Shown piece after piece: positions 36,068-45,404 of a stretch of DNA of 64,000 bases. The first letter of the stretch is position 1; every line of letters starts with the position of its first letter. The DNA comes from Pseudomonas gingeri (lineage in GTDB: Bacteria; Pseudomonadota; Gammaproteobacteria; Pseudomonadales; Pseudomonadaceae). Both the position numbers and the translations under genes were made by a program. The stretch spans positions 1-64,000 of the forward strand of contig NZ_JACAOS010000011.1 in assembly GCF_013386165.1 (NCBI RefSeq), read 5' to 3'. Below the pieces are notes generated by a model that was not told the DNA's origin, did not search any database, and saw nothing but the letters and a program-made list of their open reading frames with translations.

Positions 36068-37339
36068 TTAACCGAAGGACACGGGCGAATCACGGCGCAA
36101 CTTCTCACCGCCCGGGTTCACCGCGTCGCGCAGAAACCCGTAGGCATTGCGCCGGTCCAGGCGGAACAGGGTGTTGGTGACATAGATGTCCTCGCGTACA
36201 TCCAGCACCTCCACCACTTCGCTGACACAACGGCGGCCGTCGGGCAGGCGGGTCAGCTGGATCACCACATCCAATGCCGCGCAGATCATCTGCCGCAGGG
36301 TCTTTTCGCCGATCTGCCGCCCCGTCAGCCCCACCAGGGTTTCCAGGCGCAACAGGGCATCCTGGGCGTTGTTGGCGTGCACGGTGCTCATGGACCCATC
36401 ATGGCCAGTGTTCATCGCCGTCAGTACGTCGAGCACTTCCACGCCGCGAATCTCGCCGAGAATGATCCGATCGGGACGCATACGCAGGGCGTTGCGAATC
36501 AGGTCGCTGGACTTCACCTCACCATGGCCCTCGGCATTCGGCGGGCGGGTTTCCAGGCGCACCACATGGGGATGGTTGAGCTGCAGTTCGGCCACGTCCT
36601 CGATGGTGACCAGTCGCTCATGGGGGTTGATCAACTGGCTGAGGATATTCAGCAGGGTGGTCTTGCCGGTGCCGGTGCCGCCGCTGATGAGGATATTGCA
36701 GCGTTTGCCCACGGCCAGTTGGAAAAATTCGAAAATCGCCTGATCGATGGTCTGCATCGCCACCAGATCGCTGCTCTTGAGCATGTCCTTGCGAAACTTT
36801 CGGACCGACAGGCACGGGCCGTCGAGCGCGATGGGCGGAATAATCGCGTTGACCCGGCTGCCGTCGGGCATCCGTGCATCGACCATCGGCGAGGACTCGT
36901 CCAGGCGCCGGCCCAGGGGCGCGAGAATCCGCTGGATCACCCTCTCCACATGGTGGTCGTCGATAAAACGCAGGTCGCTCTGGTGCAGGACACCATCACG
37001 CTCGATAAATACCCGATGGGGACCGTTGACCAGGATCTCGGTCACGGAACTGTCGCGCAGCAGGACCTCCAGCGGCCCGAAACCGGTGAGCTCGTCGACG
37101 ATCTCCTCCGCCAGTCGCTCCATCTCATAACGCGACACCGCCAGGTGCAAACGCGAGACATACTCGCCAACCTTGTCCATGACGAACTGCGCGAGGACCG
37201 GGCGCGAACCCTCCAGCAGGTTCTTTCCCGATTCCTCGATGGCATCGATGATGTAGCGGTGCAGCACCAGTTTCAGGCCATCGTGGTCGGTATTGCCCGT
37301 TCCGCTGCGCGATTGTCCACCGAACAGTTTCTCTACCAT
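36068..37339 (-). CDS. tadA: TadA/CpaF, Tad pilus ATPase
   Basis: 423-residue secretion ATPase of the VirB11/CpaF family that powers Flp pilus extension and probably retraction. The Walker A ISGGTGTGKTTLLN is near residues 213-226, the Walker B-like MRPDRIILGEIRG near 285-297, and the His box HANNAQDALLRLE near 315-327. Length is normal. It starts on the last base of tadZ (TAATG overlap). Confidence 0.94.
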   Translation of the reverse strand: MVEKLFGGQSRSGTGNTDHDGLKLVLHRYIIDAIEESGKNLLEGSRPVLAQFVMDKVGEYVSRLHLAVSRYEMERLAEEIVDELTGFGPLEVLLRDSSVTEILVNGPHRVFIERDGVLHQSDLRFIDDHHVERVIQRILAPLGRRLDESSPMVDARMPDGSRVNAIIPPIALDGPCLSVRKFRKDMLKSSDLVAMQTIDQAIFEFFQLAVGKRCNILISGGTGTGKTTLLNILSQLINPHERLVTIEDVAELQLNHPHVVRLETRPPNAEGHGEVKSSDLIRNALRMRPDRIILGEIRGVEVLDVLTAMNTGHDGSMSTVHANNAQDALLRLETLVGLTGRQIGEKTLRQMICAALDVVIQLTRLPDGRRCVSEVVEVLDVREDIYVTNTLFRLDRRNAYGFLRDAVNPGGEKLRRDSPVSFG

Positions 37340-38526
37340 TACTTGTGCCCCCAGAGCCGATTGAACCAGCCTTCGGAGGTCTTGGTCAGGCCCTGGGAAC
37401 GTTTCGCCAGGCGCTCGCCGAGGGTTTTCAGGCCTTGGGTCAGGGCTTCCCGGGGCGACAGTTCGAACAGCGTCTGCCCCTGGTTCTTCGCATTCAGCCG
37501 GACTTCCGGGCTATACGGCAGCACGGCAATCACCTCCAGGCCGAAGGTCTTGCCCAGGGTTTCGGAGTCCGGTGAAACACCCCGCAGGTAACGGTCGACC
37601 AGCAGGCGGGCATGCTCGAGTTTCATGCCCTTTTCCCGCCAGAGATTGAGCACCGCCAGGCTGCGCCGACAATCGAGCACGCTCTGGTCGGTGTACCAGA
37701 GCAGCTTGTCGCAATGACTGACAAAGGTACGCAAGGCCTCGCTGTCGGGCTGTCCCACCAGGTTGACGACGATATGCTGGAAATGCTGACGCAAGGCACT
37801 GAGCAGCATGTACAGCTCAGCCGCGCTGGTGCGCTTGAGAGGCTCGTCGGTGCTGGTGTAGGCGAGGATGCGCAGGCCCGCTTCGGCGCTGGTGAAGGCG
37901 CTGTCCATCAAGGTTGCGTCCAGGCGGCGCAGATGGCGCAGGGCATCGCCGAAATGGAACGAACTTTCCAACCCCAATAAGGCCAGGCTGTCGCCCCGGG
38001 GCAGGCCGAGGTCCAGCAGCAGGGTCTGCTGGCCACTCTTCTGCACCACCAGCGCCAGGTGGCTGGCGAGCAAGGCGCCGTCGGCGTTGCCCTGGGCGCC
38101 ATAAAGGACGGTGAAGCCACCCAGTTGGGTACTTGGGGTAACCGCCGGCAGACGCTTGCTCAAGCGTCGTACCAGACCGGCCACTTCACTGGAGCGCGAA
38201 CCGTAAGCGACGAAATCCCTGGCCCCGGCACGCATGGCGTTGAGTACCAGCTGATTATCCATGCCGTCGCCAAGGGCGACGATGGCCAGCATCGGCTTGG
38301 CCTCCAGCACGCCTTCGATCAGGGCGCTCTGGGCCACCAGGTTTTCCCGGTCCAGACCGACAAAGATCAGGCTGGCAAAGGTGACATCCACCAGCGAGAG
38401 CAGTTCGTCGAGGCTACCGCCGGCGCTGACCACCTGCCCCAGAGGGGCCAGGGCGCCTTGCAGCCATTCCAGGTCAGTGGCGTTGCGGGTGATTGCCAGA
38501 AAGGTCTGGCTAAGGCTCTGGCTCAT
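37339..38526 (-). CDS. tadZ: TadZ, ParA/MinD-like localisation protein
   Basis: 395-residue protein. The N-terminal ~125 residues form an atypical receiver-like domain, and the rest is a ParA/MinD fold. The expected Walker A is replaced by YGAQGNADGALLA, without the usual lysines, so nucleotide binding is probably altered. This degeneracy is common among Tad proteins of the TadZ/CpaE group. TadZ places the pilus machine at the cell pole. It is coupled to rcpA by an ATGA overlap and to tadA by a one-base overlap. Confidence 0.88.
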   Translation of the reverse strand: MSQSLSQTFLAITRNATDLEWLQGALAPLGQVVSAGGSLDELLSLVDVTFASLIFVGLDRENLVAQSALIEGVLEAKPMLAIVALGDGMDNQLVLNAMRAGARDFVAYGSRSSEVAGLVRRLSKRLPAVTPSTQLGGFTVLYGAQGNADGALLASHLALVVQKSGQQTLLLDLGLPRGDSLALLGLESSFHFGDALRHLRRLDATLMDSAFTSAEAGLRILAYTSTDEPLKRTSAAELYMLLSALRQHFQHIVVNLVGQPDSEALRTFVSHCDKLLWYTDQSVLDCRRSLAVLNLWREKGMKLEHARLLVDRYLRGVSPDSETLGKTFGLEVIAVLPYSPEVRLNAKNQGQTLFELSPREALTQGLKTLGERLAKRSQGLTKTSEGWFNRLWGHK

Positions 38527-39749
38527 TTCGATAACCCGCTGCGGCGGTCGTAGTCGCCGTTATCCAGGAAGAACAGGCGGAACCAGTTCGGATCGTATTC
38601 GCGCAATCCTTCCCCCGGCAGGCTGGGCAAGCGGGCATCTGCCGCCAGGGGTTGGACCAGGTGCGGCGTGACGATCATCAGCAACTCCTGCTCCTCGCGC
38701 TTCATGCTTGAGTTGCGGAAAAAAGCCCCTAGCACCGGGATATCCCCCAGGCCAGGCAACTTGTTGATCTGCGAGCTGTTGCTCGTATTGATCAGGCCGC
38801 TGATGACAAAGCTTTCGCCATCGGCCAGGGAAATGCTGGTGTCGGTCCGGCGGATGGTCAACGCTGGTACCGCGGTGCCGGAAATGGTCACGGCATTGCT
38901 GTAGTCGAGCGCACTGACCTCGGGCGCCACCTTCAGGGCGATGCGGTTGTGGCTGATCACCGTCGGGGTGAGGGTCAGGCGAATACCGAACTCCTTGTAT
39001 TCGATGGAAACCGTGTTGCTGCCACTGCTGGGCACCGGAATCGGGACTTCGCCGCCGGCCAGGAAACTCGCGCTCTGCCCGCTCAGCGCCACCAGGCTCG
39101 GACGCGCCAGGGTGTAGGCGAAACCGCTGCCCTCCAGGGCATTGATCAAGGCCTTGACCCGCCCACCGCCAAAACCGAGGTTGAAACTGGTGTTGTCCAG
39201 GGGCAAGCCGCCGGACACGACGCCGGTGGTGGCATTGGTCACTATCGTGCCCGGGGAGCCGAACAGGTAGTTGCCGCCCTGGCCGAAAATGGCGCTACTA
39301 GCCTCCTTGAGCTTGGTCCGGTTGACTTCGACAAAGCGGATATCGGTCTGCACCTGGCTGGGCAGGGACGGGTCCGCCGACGGCGAGGTGGACGCCGTGG
39401 TCAGGCTCGCAGTGGCCTTGCCCTGGACAAACACCATGCTTTGACGTGGCTCACTGGCGCAGGCGGTCCAGACCATCAGGCTGGTGGCGCCGGGCGCCAT
39501 GCCGGTGAGCAGGAAGGCGTTGTTACCGTTGGGATGTACATCGGCGATCTTGGCATCGCCGACCGCCAGGCGGGTGATCGCCACCGGCGAGCGCAATTCC
39601 TGTTGCAGACCTTCACCGACTTCCAGCACGGCGGGCAATGGCCCGATAGCAGCACAAGCGCTCGATGCCGCCTGGGCCACATCCCAGCCTAAACTCCCCA
39701 GTATCAGAGCCCCGAGCATGGGTTTTAATCTCGATACACATCGATTCAT
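38523..39749 (-). CDS. rcpA: RcpA/CpaC, Tad outer-membrane secretin
   Basis: 408-residue secretin with a signal peptide (cleavage near AQA-ASSA), a pilus and secretin N-terminal domain (LEVGEGLQQELRSPVAITRLAVGD) and a BON/N-domain region. The C-terminal secretin barrel contains SFLAGGEVPIPVP, ALKVAPEVSALD and FVISGLINTSNSSQINKLPG. It forms the outer-membrane channel for the Flp fibre. Confidence 0.92.
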   Translation of the reverse strand: MNRCVSRLKPMLGALILGSLGWDVAQAASSACAAIGPLPAVLEVGEGLQQELRSPVAITRLAVGDAKIADVHPNGNNAFLLTGMAPGATSLMVWTACASEPRQSMVFVQGKATASLTTASTSPSADPSLPSQVQTDIRFVEVNRTKLKEASSAIFGQGGNYLFGSPGTIVTNATTGVVSGGLPLDNTSFNLGFGGGRVKALINALEGSGFAYTLARPSLVALSGQSASFLAGGEVPIPVPSSGSNTVSIEYKEFGIRLTLTPTVISHNRIALKVAPEVSALDYSNAVTISGTAVPALTIRRTDTSISLADGESFVISGLINTSNSSQINKLPGLGDIPVLGAFFRNSSMKREEQELLMIVTPHLVQPLAADARLPSLPGEGLREYDPNWFRLFFLDNGDYDRRSGLSK

Positions 39750-39771
39750 CCACGACTTCCTTGCGTACAGA

Positions 39772-40722
39772 TCAGGGCGTTTGTTGAGTGACTTGATTAC
39801 CGCGGATCACCTCGATCCCGTGGTTTTTTGCCGCCCCGGGGACCGCCCCCGGAACCGCCGCCGCCTGGTTCCGGGGCGCATCGGCCAACGCCAGTTGGTT
39901 GAACTGGAACAGACTGCGATTGGTGTTTTCGATGCTGGCGGCAGCGCTCTCCCCGGCCCAGTAACGTGGCAGCAGATGCTCGTCAGCACTGCGTACCGCC
40001 AGGCGCAGCGTACCGACCTGGGTGGCGAGCATCAGGCGGCTGAGCAGGGGCTCCGGCACCGCCAGCACCACCGTATGGGCACCGGACGGGCGTGAGCCCT
40101 GGGGCAAGCGCTCCCCGACGCTGAGTGGCGGCGAAGCCGGCAAGCCATCGTTGGTCAAGCCGAGTTGGTCGCCGACACCGAGCAAGCGTATCGCCGGCAC
40201 CACCACCTGGGCCGACTGTTGCGGGTTGCCGCCCTCCTGACGCAGGAACAACAGGACATCGACATAGTCTCCCGGTGTCAATTGGCCGCCGGCACCAATC
40301 ACCTCATCCACAGCCACCGCCAGTGCACGCTCATCGGGGCGGATCATCCGCGCCAGCGGGCCACCGGCCGCAAAGCTCTCTTCGCTGAGCCAGGTGCCAG
40401 CCTTCAAGGGGCGCCAGGGAATACGGTCGACAGCCTGTTGCAAGGCATTCAAGCTACCGGCCGGCGCCGTGCGTAGTCGCTCTACGGTCAGATCGGCTGC
40501 CGTCAGGGGAACAAAAGCTGGAACATCATGGGCCAGCACCACCACTGACTGACGAAGCGCGTCCTCTGCGTTAGTCGCGTTTTTTTCCACAGGTGCAACC
40601 ACGGCTGCACCGGCAGGTACCACCGGAGCTGGCTGACGGCTCAGCTTCAAGCCCCAGTAACCGACCACAACGGCTGCGATCAACAACAGGGCGGCCAACC
40701 CCAGGGTAACGCGACTGTTCAT
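39772..40722 (-). CDS. rcpC: RcpC/CpaB, Tad assembly protein
   Basis: 316-residue CpaB-family protein with an N-terminal TM anchor (LGLAALLLIAAVVVGYWGL) and a SAF domain near 65-140 (VPLTAADLTVERLRTAPAGS, RALAVAVDEVIGAGGQLTPG). It is periplasmic and is thought to assist the secretin. It is the first gene of the leftward Tad operon and is divergent from flp. Confidence 0.9.
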   Translation of the reverse strand: MNSRVTLGLAALLLIAAVVVGYWGLKLSRQPAPVVPAGAAVVAPVEKNATNAEDALRQSVVVLAHDVPAFVPLTAADLTVERLRTAPAGSLNALQQAVDRIPWRPLKAGTWLSEESFAAGGPLARMIRPDERALAVAVDEVIGAGGQLTPGDYVDVLLFLRQEGGNPQQSAQVVVPAIRLLGVGDQLGLTNDGLPASPPLSVGERLPQGSRPSGAHTVVLAVPEPLLSRLMLATQVGTLRLAVRSADEHLLPRYWAGESAAASIENTNRSLFQFNQLALADAPRNQAAAVPGAVPGAAKNHGIEVIRGNQVTQQTP

Positions 40723-41030
40723 GAAGGCTCTCCCTTTCCTGCTACGCCCAAGGCCCCTGGGACCTTCGCAATCAGGCAGCTATGAACATCAACTATTTCG
40801 CTATTGGAAGGTAGCGCAGCTAGGACAAAACGCCATTACTGAAGGGAAAATATCCCCCGAACGAGTGGAAAAATAATGACTTTCTGGCGCCAGCCTTAAA
40901 ACCAATACTTTGTGATTAAATCGTTCTTACAGTTGTAGAGCGGCTTATTGTTGACAATGCTGATAGTGAGCTAAGAAAACCCGTGGCAAGCCCGCTCCAG
41001 CGGCGTTTTCCAGGCGTAAGGAGAAACCAG
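40723..41030. promoter_or_regulatory. Divergent control region between rcpC and flp
   Basis: This 308-base region must hold the promoters of both the Tad operon and flp. It is more A+T-rich than its neighbours. A TTGACA at 40951-40956 is followed by TAAGAA at 40972-40977, but the 15-base spacing is short for a sigma-70 promoter. PprB would be expected to bind here; I did not recognise a defined site. Confidence 0.45.
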
Positions 41031-41222
41031 ATGTTGCACGAAGCGATCCTCAAACTGATTGTAAAACTGCAGATATTCCTTCAAGAAAAGGATGGGGCCT
41101 CCGGTATCGAATATGCCCTCGTGGCCGCAATGGTCGCGCTTGCCCTCTCCTTTTTCATCACCCCCATCAGCGGCAAGATCAACGGCATCTTTACCGCTAT
41201 TCAGGGCGCCATCACGACCTGA
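41031..41222 (+). CDS. flp: Flp type IVb major pilin
   Basis: 63-residue prepilin. The leader ends EKDG, the predicted cleavage is G-ASGIEY, and the conserved Glu-Tyr pair of Flp pilins (IEYALVAAMVALALSFF) follows. The short length is typical. AAGGAG lies upstream of the ATG at 41031; an open frame beginning at 40983 adds a basic stretch and is not preferred. It is the substrate of FppA and is secreted by the Tad machine encoded divergently. Confidence 0.93.
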   Translation: MLHEAILKLIVKLQIFLQEKDGASGIEYALVAAMVALALSFFITPISGKINGIFTAIQGAITT

Positions 41223-41291
41223 TCAACCCCTCACCTCATCCATTCCAAGAGGCGCTACACTAAGAAACGAACTCAGTGAAAGGAATCGTCC

Positions 41292-41708
41292 ATGAACGCC
41301 TCTTCCCCCCCACGTCAACAGCTCCTCCTCGTGGACGACGAAGAGGACGCATTGCTGGAACTGGCTGAACTGCTGGAGGGCGAAGGCTTTTGCTGCTTCA
41401 CCGCCACCTCCGTCAAGCTGGCCCTCTCGCACCTGACCCATCACCCGGATATCGCCCTGGTGATCACCGACCTGCGCATGCCCGAAGAAAGTGGCATGTC
41501 GCTGATCAAGCGCCTGCGTGAACACACCTCGCGCCAGCACCTGCCGGTGATCGTGACCTCCGGCCACGCCGACATGGACGATGTCAGCGACATGTTGCGG
41601 CTCCAGGTCCTGGACCTGTTCCGTAAACCCATCTACCACGTGCGCCTGCTGGAAACCCTCAACAACCTGTTTCCGCAGCCCAGGATGCATCTGGTCAACC
41701 CCTCTTGA
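41292..41708 (+). CDS. Single-domain response regulator
   Basis: 138-residue receiver-only protein. Acidic pocket VDDEED is at 14-19, phospho-Asp 60 in ITDLRMPEESG, Thr 89 and Lys 112 in FRKPIY. There is no output domain. It lies 69 bases downstream of flp in the same direction and could belong to the Tad regulatory circuit or be an independent adaptor. The partner kinase is unknown. The region to 41796 has no further gene. Confidence 0.85.
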   Translation: MNASSPPRQQLLLVDDEEDALLELAELLEGEGFCCFTATSVKLALSHLTHHPDIALVITDLRMPEESGMSLIKRLREHTSRQHLPVIVTSGHADMDDVSDMLRLQVLDLFRKPIYHVRLLETLNNLFPQPRMHLVNPS

Positions 41709-41796
41709 TACACGGTCTGGACAACCTTCGGGTGCGCCTGTAAAACCTGCTCCCTGCTAAAGCAGCACGCCGTCGGTTTATTCATCAGGGGTCCCT

Positions 41797-42090
41797 ATGC
41801 AGGTAGAAGGTTTTTTCGAATGGCTGGGCCAAGCATTGGGCTCGGTCATCCGCTTTATCATTGATGGCCTCAGCGGCTTCTTCCACCTGCTGCCCCATGC
41901 CGGCGGCAACTTTATCGACGGCTTCGCTCGTTCCCTCGGTATGAGCCCCTCGTTCTTCAGCATCCTGATCCTGATCTTCGGCCTGATGCTGCTCTACTCG
42001 GCAGTCCGCGCCTTCATGCGGGCCTCGATCATCCTCGGCATTATCTGGCTGGTACTCGGACTCTGGCTGTTGAGCTGGATCATTCACTGA
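41797..42090 (+). CDS. Small membrane protein, unknown function
   Basis: 97-residue protein with an amphipathic N-terminal half (IRFIIDGLSGFFHLLPHAGG) and two strong TM helices near 54-70 and 75-95. AGGGG precedes the ATG. No family was recognised. It is 12 bases upstream of the MATE exporter gene and probably co-transcribed with it. Confidence 0.7.
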   Translation: MQVEGFFEWLGQALGSVIRFIIDGLSGFFHLLPHAGGNFIDGFARSLGMSPSFFSILILIFGLMLLYSAVRAFMRASIILGIIWLVLGLWLLSWIIH

Positions 42091-42102
42091 CGAGTCGCCG
42101 GC

Positions 42103-43452
42103 ATGTCCTCCCTGATCGCTGACTGGCGAGACCGCCCGACCCACCGCCGGGTCTGGGCACTCGCCGCGCCCATGATCCTGTCGAATATTTCCGTGCCCCT
42201 GGTCGCGCTGGTCGACAGCAGTGTGATCGGCCACCTGCCCCATGCCCATCAACTCGGCGCGGTGGCGGTCGGCGCCAGCCTGTATATCTTTCTTGCCTGG
42301 GCCATGGGTTTCCTGCGCATGGGCTCCACCGGCTTCGCCGCCCAGGCCGCCGGACGTGGTGATGGCGCGGCATTACGCCAGGTGCTTGCCCAAGGGCTGT
42401 TGCTGAGCGGGGGGCTGGCGCTGTTCCTCGGGATGATCGCCGTACCGTTCAGTGGGTTGGCCTTGAGCCTTATGCAGCCGTCGCCCGAGTTGCACGAACT
42501 GACCCTGGCATTTTTCCACACCCGACTCTTCGGCCTGCCGGCGGCACTGGCCAGCTATGCCCTGGTCGGCTGGTTCCTCGGGACCCAGAACGCCCGGGCG
42601 CCATTGGCCATCCTGCTGACCACCAACCTGGTGAATATTGCCCTGAACCTGTGGTTCGTCCTCGGCCTGGACTGGGGCGTGGTCGGTTCGGCCCGGGCCT
42701 CGGTGATCGCCGAATGGACCGGTGCCCTGCTCGGCCTGAGCCTGACCGGCAAAGCCCTGCGCGCCTACCCCGGGCAGATCGCCTGGGCGGCACTCAAGCG
42801 CTGGCAGAGCTGGCGCCCGTTGCTGACGGTGAACCGCGATATCTTCATTCGCAGCATGGCGCTGCAATCGGTGTTTTTCCTGATCACCGTCCAGGGCGCG
42901 CGCCTGGGCGACGCCACCGTGGCGGCCAACGCCCTGCTGCTCAATGGCCTGTTGCTCACCGCACACGCCCTGGATGGACTGGCCCATGCCGTGGAAGCAC
43001 TTTGTGGCCATGCCATCGGCGCCCGTGACCGTGACACCCTGCGCCGCTCCCTGGTGGTCGCGGCCGGTTGGTCACTGCTGGCGAGCCTGGGCTTCGCCCT
43101 GCTGTTCCTGTTCGGTGGGCACCTGTTCGTCGAAATGCAGACCAACATTCCCAGTGTGCGCGACACCGCCTTCGGCTACCTGCCATACCTGGCGTTGTTG
43201 CCGCTGATCGCCGTGTGGAGCTACCTGCTCGACGGTTTATTCATCGGCGCGACCCGCGCCCGGGAAATGCGCGACAGCATGTTGCTCAGCGTGCTCCTCA
43301 GCCTGCCTTGCGCCTGGCTGCTGAGCGGCTTTGGCAACCACGGCCTGTGGATAAGTTTCCTGCTGTTCATGGCCCTACGCAGCCTGATCCTGGGTCTCTA
43401 CGCTGCGAAACTGCGGCGCAATGACGGCTGGTTCGGCGGGACCTCCAACTGA
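42103..43452 (+). CDS. MATE-family efflux transporter (DinF type)
   Basis: 449-residue inner-membrane exporter with 12 TM helices in two related halves. The N-terminal half reads LAAPMILSNISVPLVALVDS, and the second half begins near residue 235. It fits the DinF branch of MATE proteins, which extrude cationic compounds in exchange for H+ or Na+. The substrate is unknown. The small membrane protein gene directly precedes it. Confidence 0.87.
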   Translation: MSSLIADWRDRPTHRRVWALAAPMILSNISVPLVALVDSSVIGHLPHAHQLGAVAVGASLYIFLAWAMGFLRMGSTGFAAQAAGRGDGAALRQVLAQGLLLSGGLALFLGMIAVPFSGLALSLMQPSPELHELTLAFFHTRLFGLPAALASYALVGWFLGTQNARAPLAILLTTNLVNIALNLWFVLGLDWGVVGSARASVIAEWTGALLGLSLTGKALRAYPGQIAWAALKRWQSWRPLLTVNRDIFIRSMALQSVFFLITVQGARLGDATVAANALLLNGLLLTAHALDGLAHAVEALCGHAIGARDRDTLRRSLVVAAGWSLLASLGFALLFLFGGHLFVEMQTNIPSVRDTAFGYLPYLALLPLIAVWSYLLDGLFIGATRAREMRDSMLLSVLLSLPCAWLLSGFGNHGLWISFLLFMALRSLILGLYAAKLRRNDGWFGGTSN

Positions 43453-44273
43453 GTTAGCATCGCCGCAACAATCAACGTCCCGAACGGGAAACGAACCCTG
43501 TTGCCGACCAAACTGAACCAATGCTGAACAAGGGTTGAAGTTATCAATTCCGGACTGAAGGGAATAGGACGTATTCCTTGCTCGGGAGGCAGCTTTACAG
43601 GCCTGCCGGATAGAAGCCCACGAGCCTATTGTAGGAAAATCGTTACTTTGCGATTCAGTTAAGAAACGGCCACGACCACTAAGAACCTTGACCAATCAAC
43701 TCAGCAGGGCCCGCCAGAGGTATCCACGCGCACCTTAATATTTATTAATTGATACAAATCATCTTGGCTGAATTTGTTTCCCGCACGTGCCCACCCATAA
43801 ATATTGGCGGAGAAAAGCCCGCTTCTTCTCGAACGTAATAGGTGCTAGCCTTTGATGGCTTTTTGATACCCAACTTAAACGGGTATTCACTTAAAGCTTT
43901 TGGTCAATCTGGATTTTAGCCACAACACCTTTGCAGGTATTAACCAGCTCAAAGTGAGTTCGTCGTGCTTGTCATAGAACGATGCACTTACACCTTTCGT
44001 GAATGCTATTGAGTTGAGATGTCTGATTGTAAGGCAAGGAGCAGCGTTTCGCCTGAGACGCTACAACCCACAGGAAGTGAAAACAGTGACATTGCCTCAA
44101 CTCGCCGCCATCATCCAACTCGCGGGTCTCGCCGTCGGTGCCAAGCGTCTCAGGCACCTGTTGGGGCTGTCCCGAGCGCCAGCAACAGTACCTATGAAAA
44201 ATATAGCCAATCGTGGCCGTCCTCACCGTTTGCGGCCGGTTGGTTATTGTAGTTTTTAACTTGAGGGAACAAA
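43453..44273. other. 821-base A+T-rich stretch without a convincing gene
   Basis: From about 43700 the composition drops visibly (runs such as AATATTTATTAATTGATACAA) compared with the flanking genes. Several short open frames cross it, the longest being 43999-44259, but none has a ribosome site or recognisable protein. A coding-like G+C-rich patch at 44085-44235 may be a gene fragment. It lies between the MATE gene and the beta-barrel gene, on the far side of that barrel-TM pair from the orphan vgrG-DUF4123 pair. Confidence 0.5.
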
Positions 44274-45098
44274 TTGAAAATCCATCAGATGGCAATCTTT
44301 GCCGCCACTGCCGCTGTGTGCACGACGGCATTTGCCGGAACAGACGACATCAAGGCATCGAACAACCAGTTTGATATCCAGGCCATTTCCACGAAAGTCG
44401 ATTATAAGGAAACCAACGACGGGAGAGGAGGTAGTCTTGCCGGAAAATTTTATACGGAAAGCGGTCATATTCCCGGATTTTCATTGTCTTTTTCCATGAT
44501 GAATGATGTGTTGCTGGATAACGACTATCTTCAACTGCAGTACAGCAAGAGCGACGGCGATACCGATTACAAGGGCGTACTCAAGCCAACCCGAGTTTAC
44601 GGCACCGCGTCGGGACAGGTTGGCTCAACCATTTCCGACTACAGTCTGCGATGGGGAAAAGGTTTTGCGTTTGACGGGGCGTTCATGATCACTCCTTACG
44701 GCGAACTTGGCCGTCATGAACAGCAGATAAAATCCAGTTCTGACGCAACCTTTACCCACAACTGGTATGGCGTCGGCACGCTCGCCCAATACTCGCCCTT
44801 TTCTCGTTTGGTGCTGACTGCCAATGCCTTGATCGGGCGCACGTTCGCGGCAGACTATCATCAGAATGGCCCTACTGCCTTTTCTGGCGCACTTGGTGAC
44901 TCCAATCTGTATAAAGTCGGCTTATCTACAGACTATGCATTCACGAAAAATTTTCATGGAAACGTGGGCATCGATTACACGTCCTTTAAATATGGCAGCA
45001 GTGCAACGCACAGAGCACAGAACGGAGAGGGGGTATGGATGCCAAGCAGCCAGACCGATGATACAACTTTGAAAATCGGAGTTGGCTACGCTTTTTGA
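44274..45098 (+). CDS. Outer-membrane beta-barrel protein, unknown function
   Basis: 274-residue protein. The signal peptide is clear (IFAATAAVCTTAFA-GTDD). The mature part shows alternating beta-strands typical of an 8-12-strand barrel (SLSFSMMNDVLLDNDYLQLQ, LKIGVGYAF) and ends in Phe, the outer-membrane assembly signal. The start appears to be TTG at 44274 with GAGGGA upstream; an ATG five codons later would shorten the signal peptide. Base composition is low in G+C (one 60-base line is 25/60), unlike the neighbours, suggesting recent transfer. I do not recognise the family. Confidence 0.72.
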   Translation: MKIHQMAIFAATAAVCTTAFAGTDDIKASNNQFDIQAISTKVDYKETNDGRGGSLAGKFYTESGHIPGFSLSFSMMNDVLLDNDYLQLQYSKSDGDTDYKGVLKPTRVYGTASGQVGSTISDYSLRWGKGFAFDGAFMITPYGELGRHEQQIKSSSDATFTHNWYGVGTLAQYSPFSRLVLTANALIGRTFAADYHQNGPTAFSGALGDSNLYKVGLSTDYAFTKNFHGNVGIDYTSFKYGSSATHRAQNGEGVWMPSSQTDDTTLKIGVGYAF

Positions 45099-45136
45099 GT
45101 AGCGGGCCGAACAAGCCAAACATCAGGAGCAGCCAT

Positions 45137-45364
45137 ATGAAAGAAGATACAACCAATCTTTTGCAAGCTACCGCCAAGGCTAGAAAAGTTTCGCTGATTT
45201 TATCGATCATATGGTTCGCGGTCGTTCGGCACCATCAGGACTTCTATCCGGACATACCGATCAGTTCGTCGCAGGAGGTCATGATTTCATTAGTCCCTCC
45301 CCTGGTGATCATCCTCTTGGCGTACATCGGGTATCGAATCTTCAAGCACAGCTCCAAGAAATAA
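45137..45364 (+). CDS. Small two-TM inner-membrane protein
   Basis: 75-residue protein starting MKEDTTNLLQATAKARK. It has hydrophobic segments near 17-28 (VSLILSIIWFAVV) and 47-66 (VMISLVPPLVIILLAYIGY) and a basic C-terminus. AGGAG lies seven bases before the ATG. It follows the beta-barrel gene by 38 bases and shares its A+T-rich composition, so the two probably arrived and act together. It could be an immunity-type membrane protein given the type VI genes next door, but that is speculation. Confidence 0.65.
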   Translation: MKEDTTNLLQATAKARKVSLILSIIWFAVVRHHQDFYPDIPISSSQEVMISLVPPLVIILLAYIGYRIFKHSSKK

Positions 45365-45404
45365 CCCAGATAGCGCTGGAGCCCTGCAGCCGAACACGCC
45401 GGCA

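Noticed and set aside
35369..37591. A 740-codon open frame on the plus strand antisense to tadB and tadA
   Set aside because: It runs opposite two genes with clear Tad domains and has no ribosome site or recognisable protein.
43999..44259. An 86-codon open frame in the A+T-rich gap, and a 119-codon frame opposite it
   Set aside because: Neither has a ribosome site or a protein-like composition. At most they cover a decayed gene fragment.
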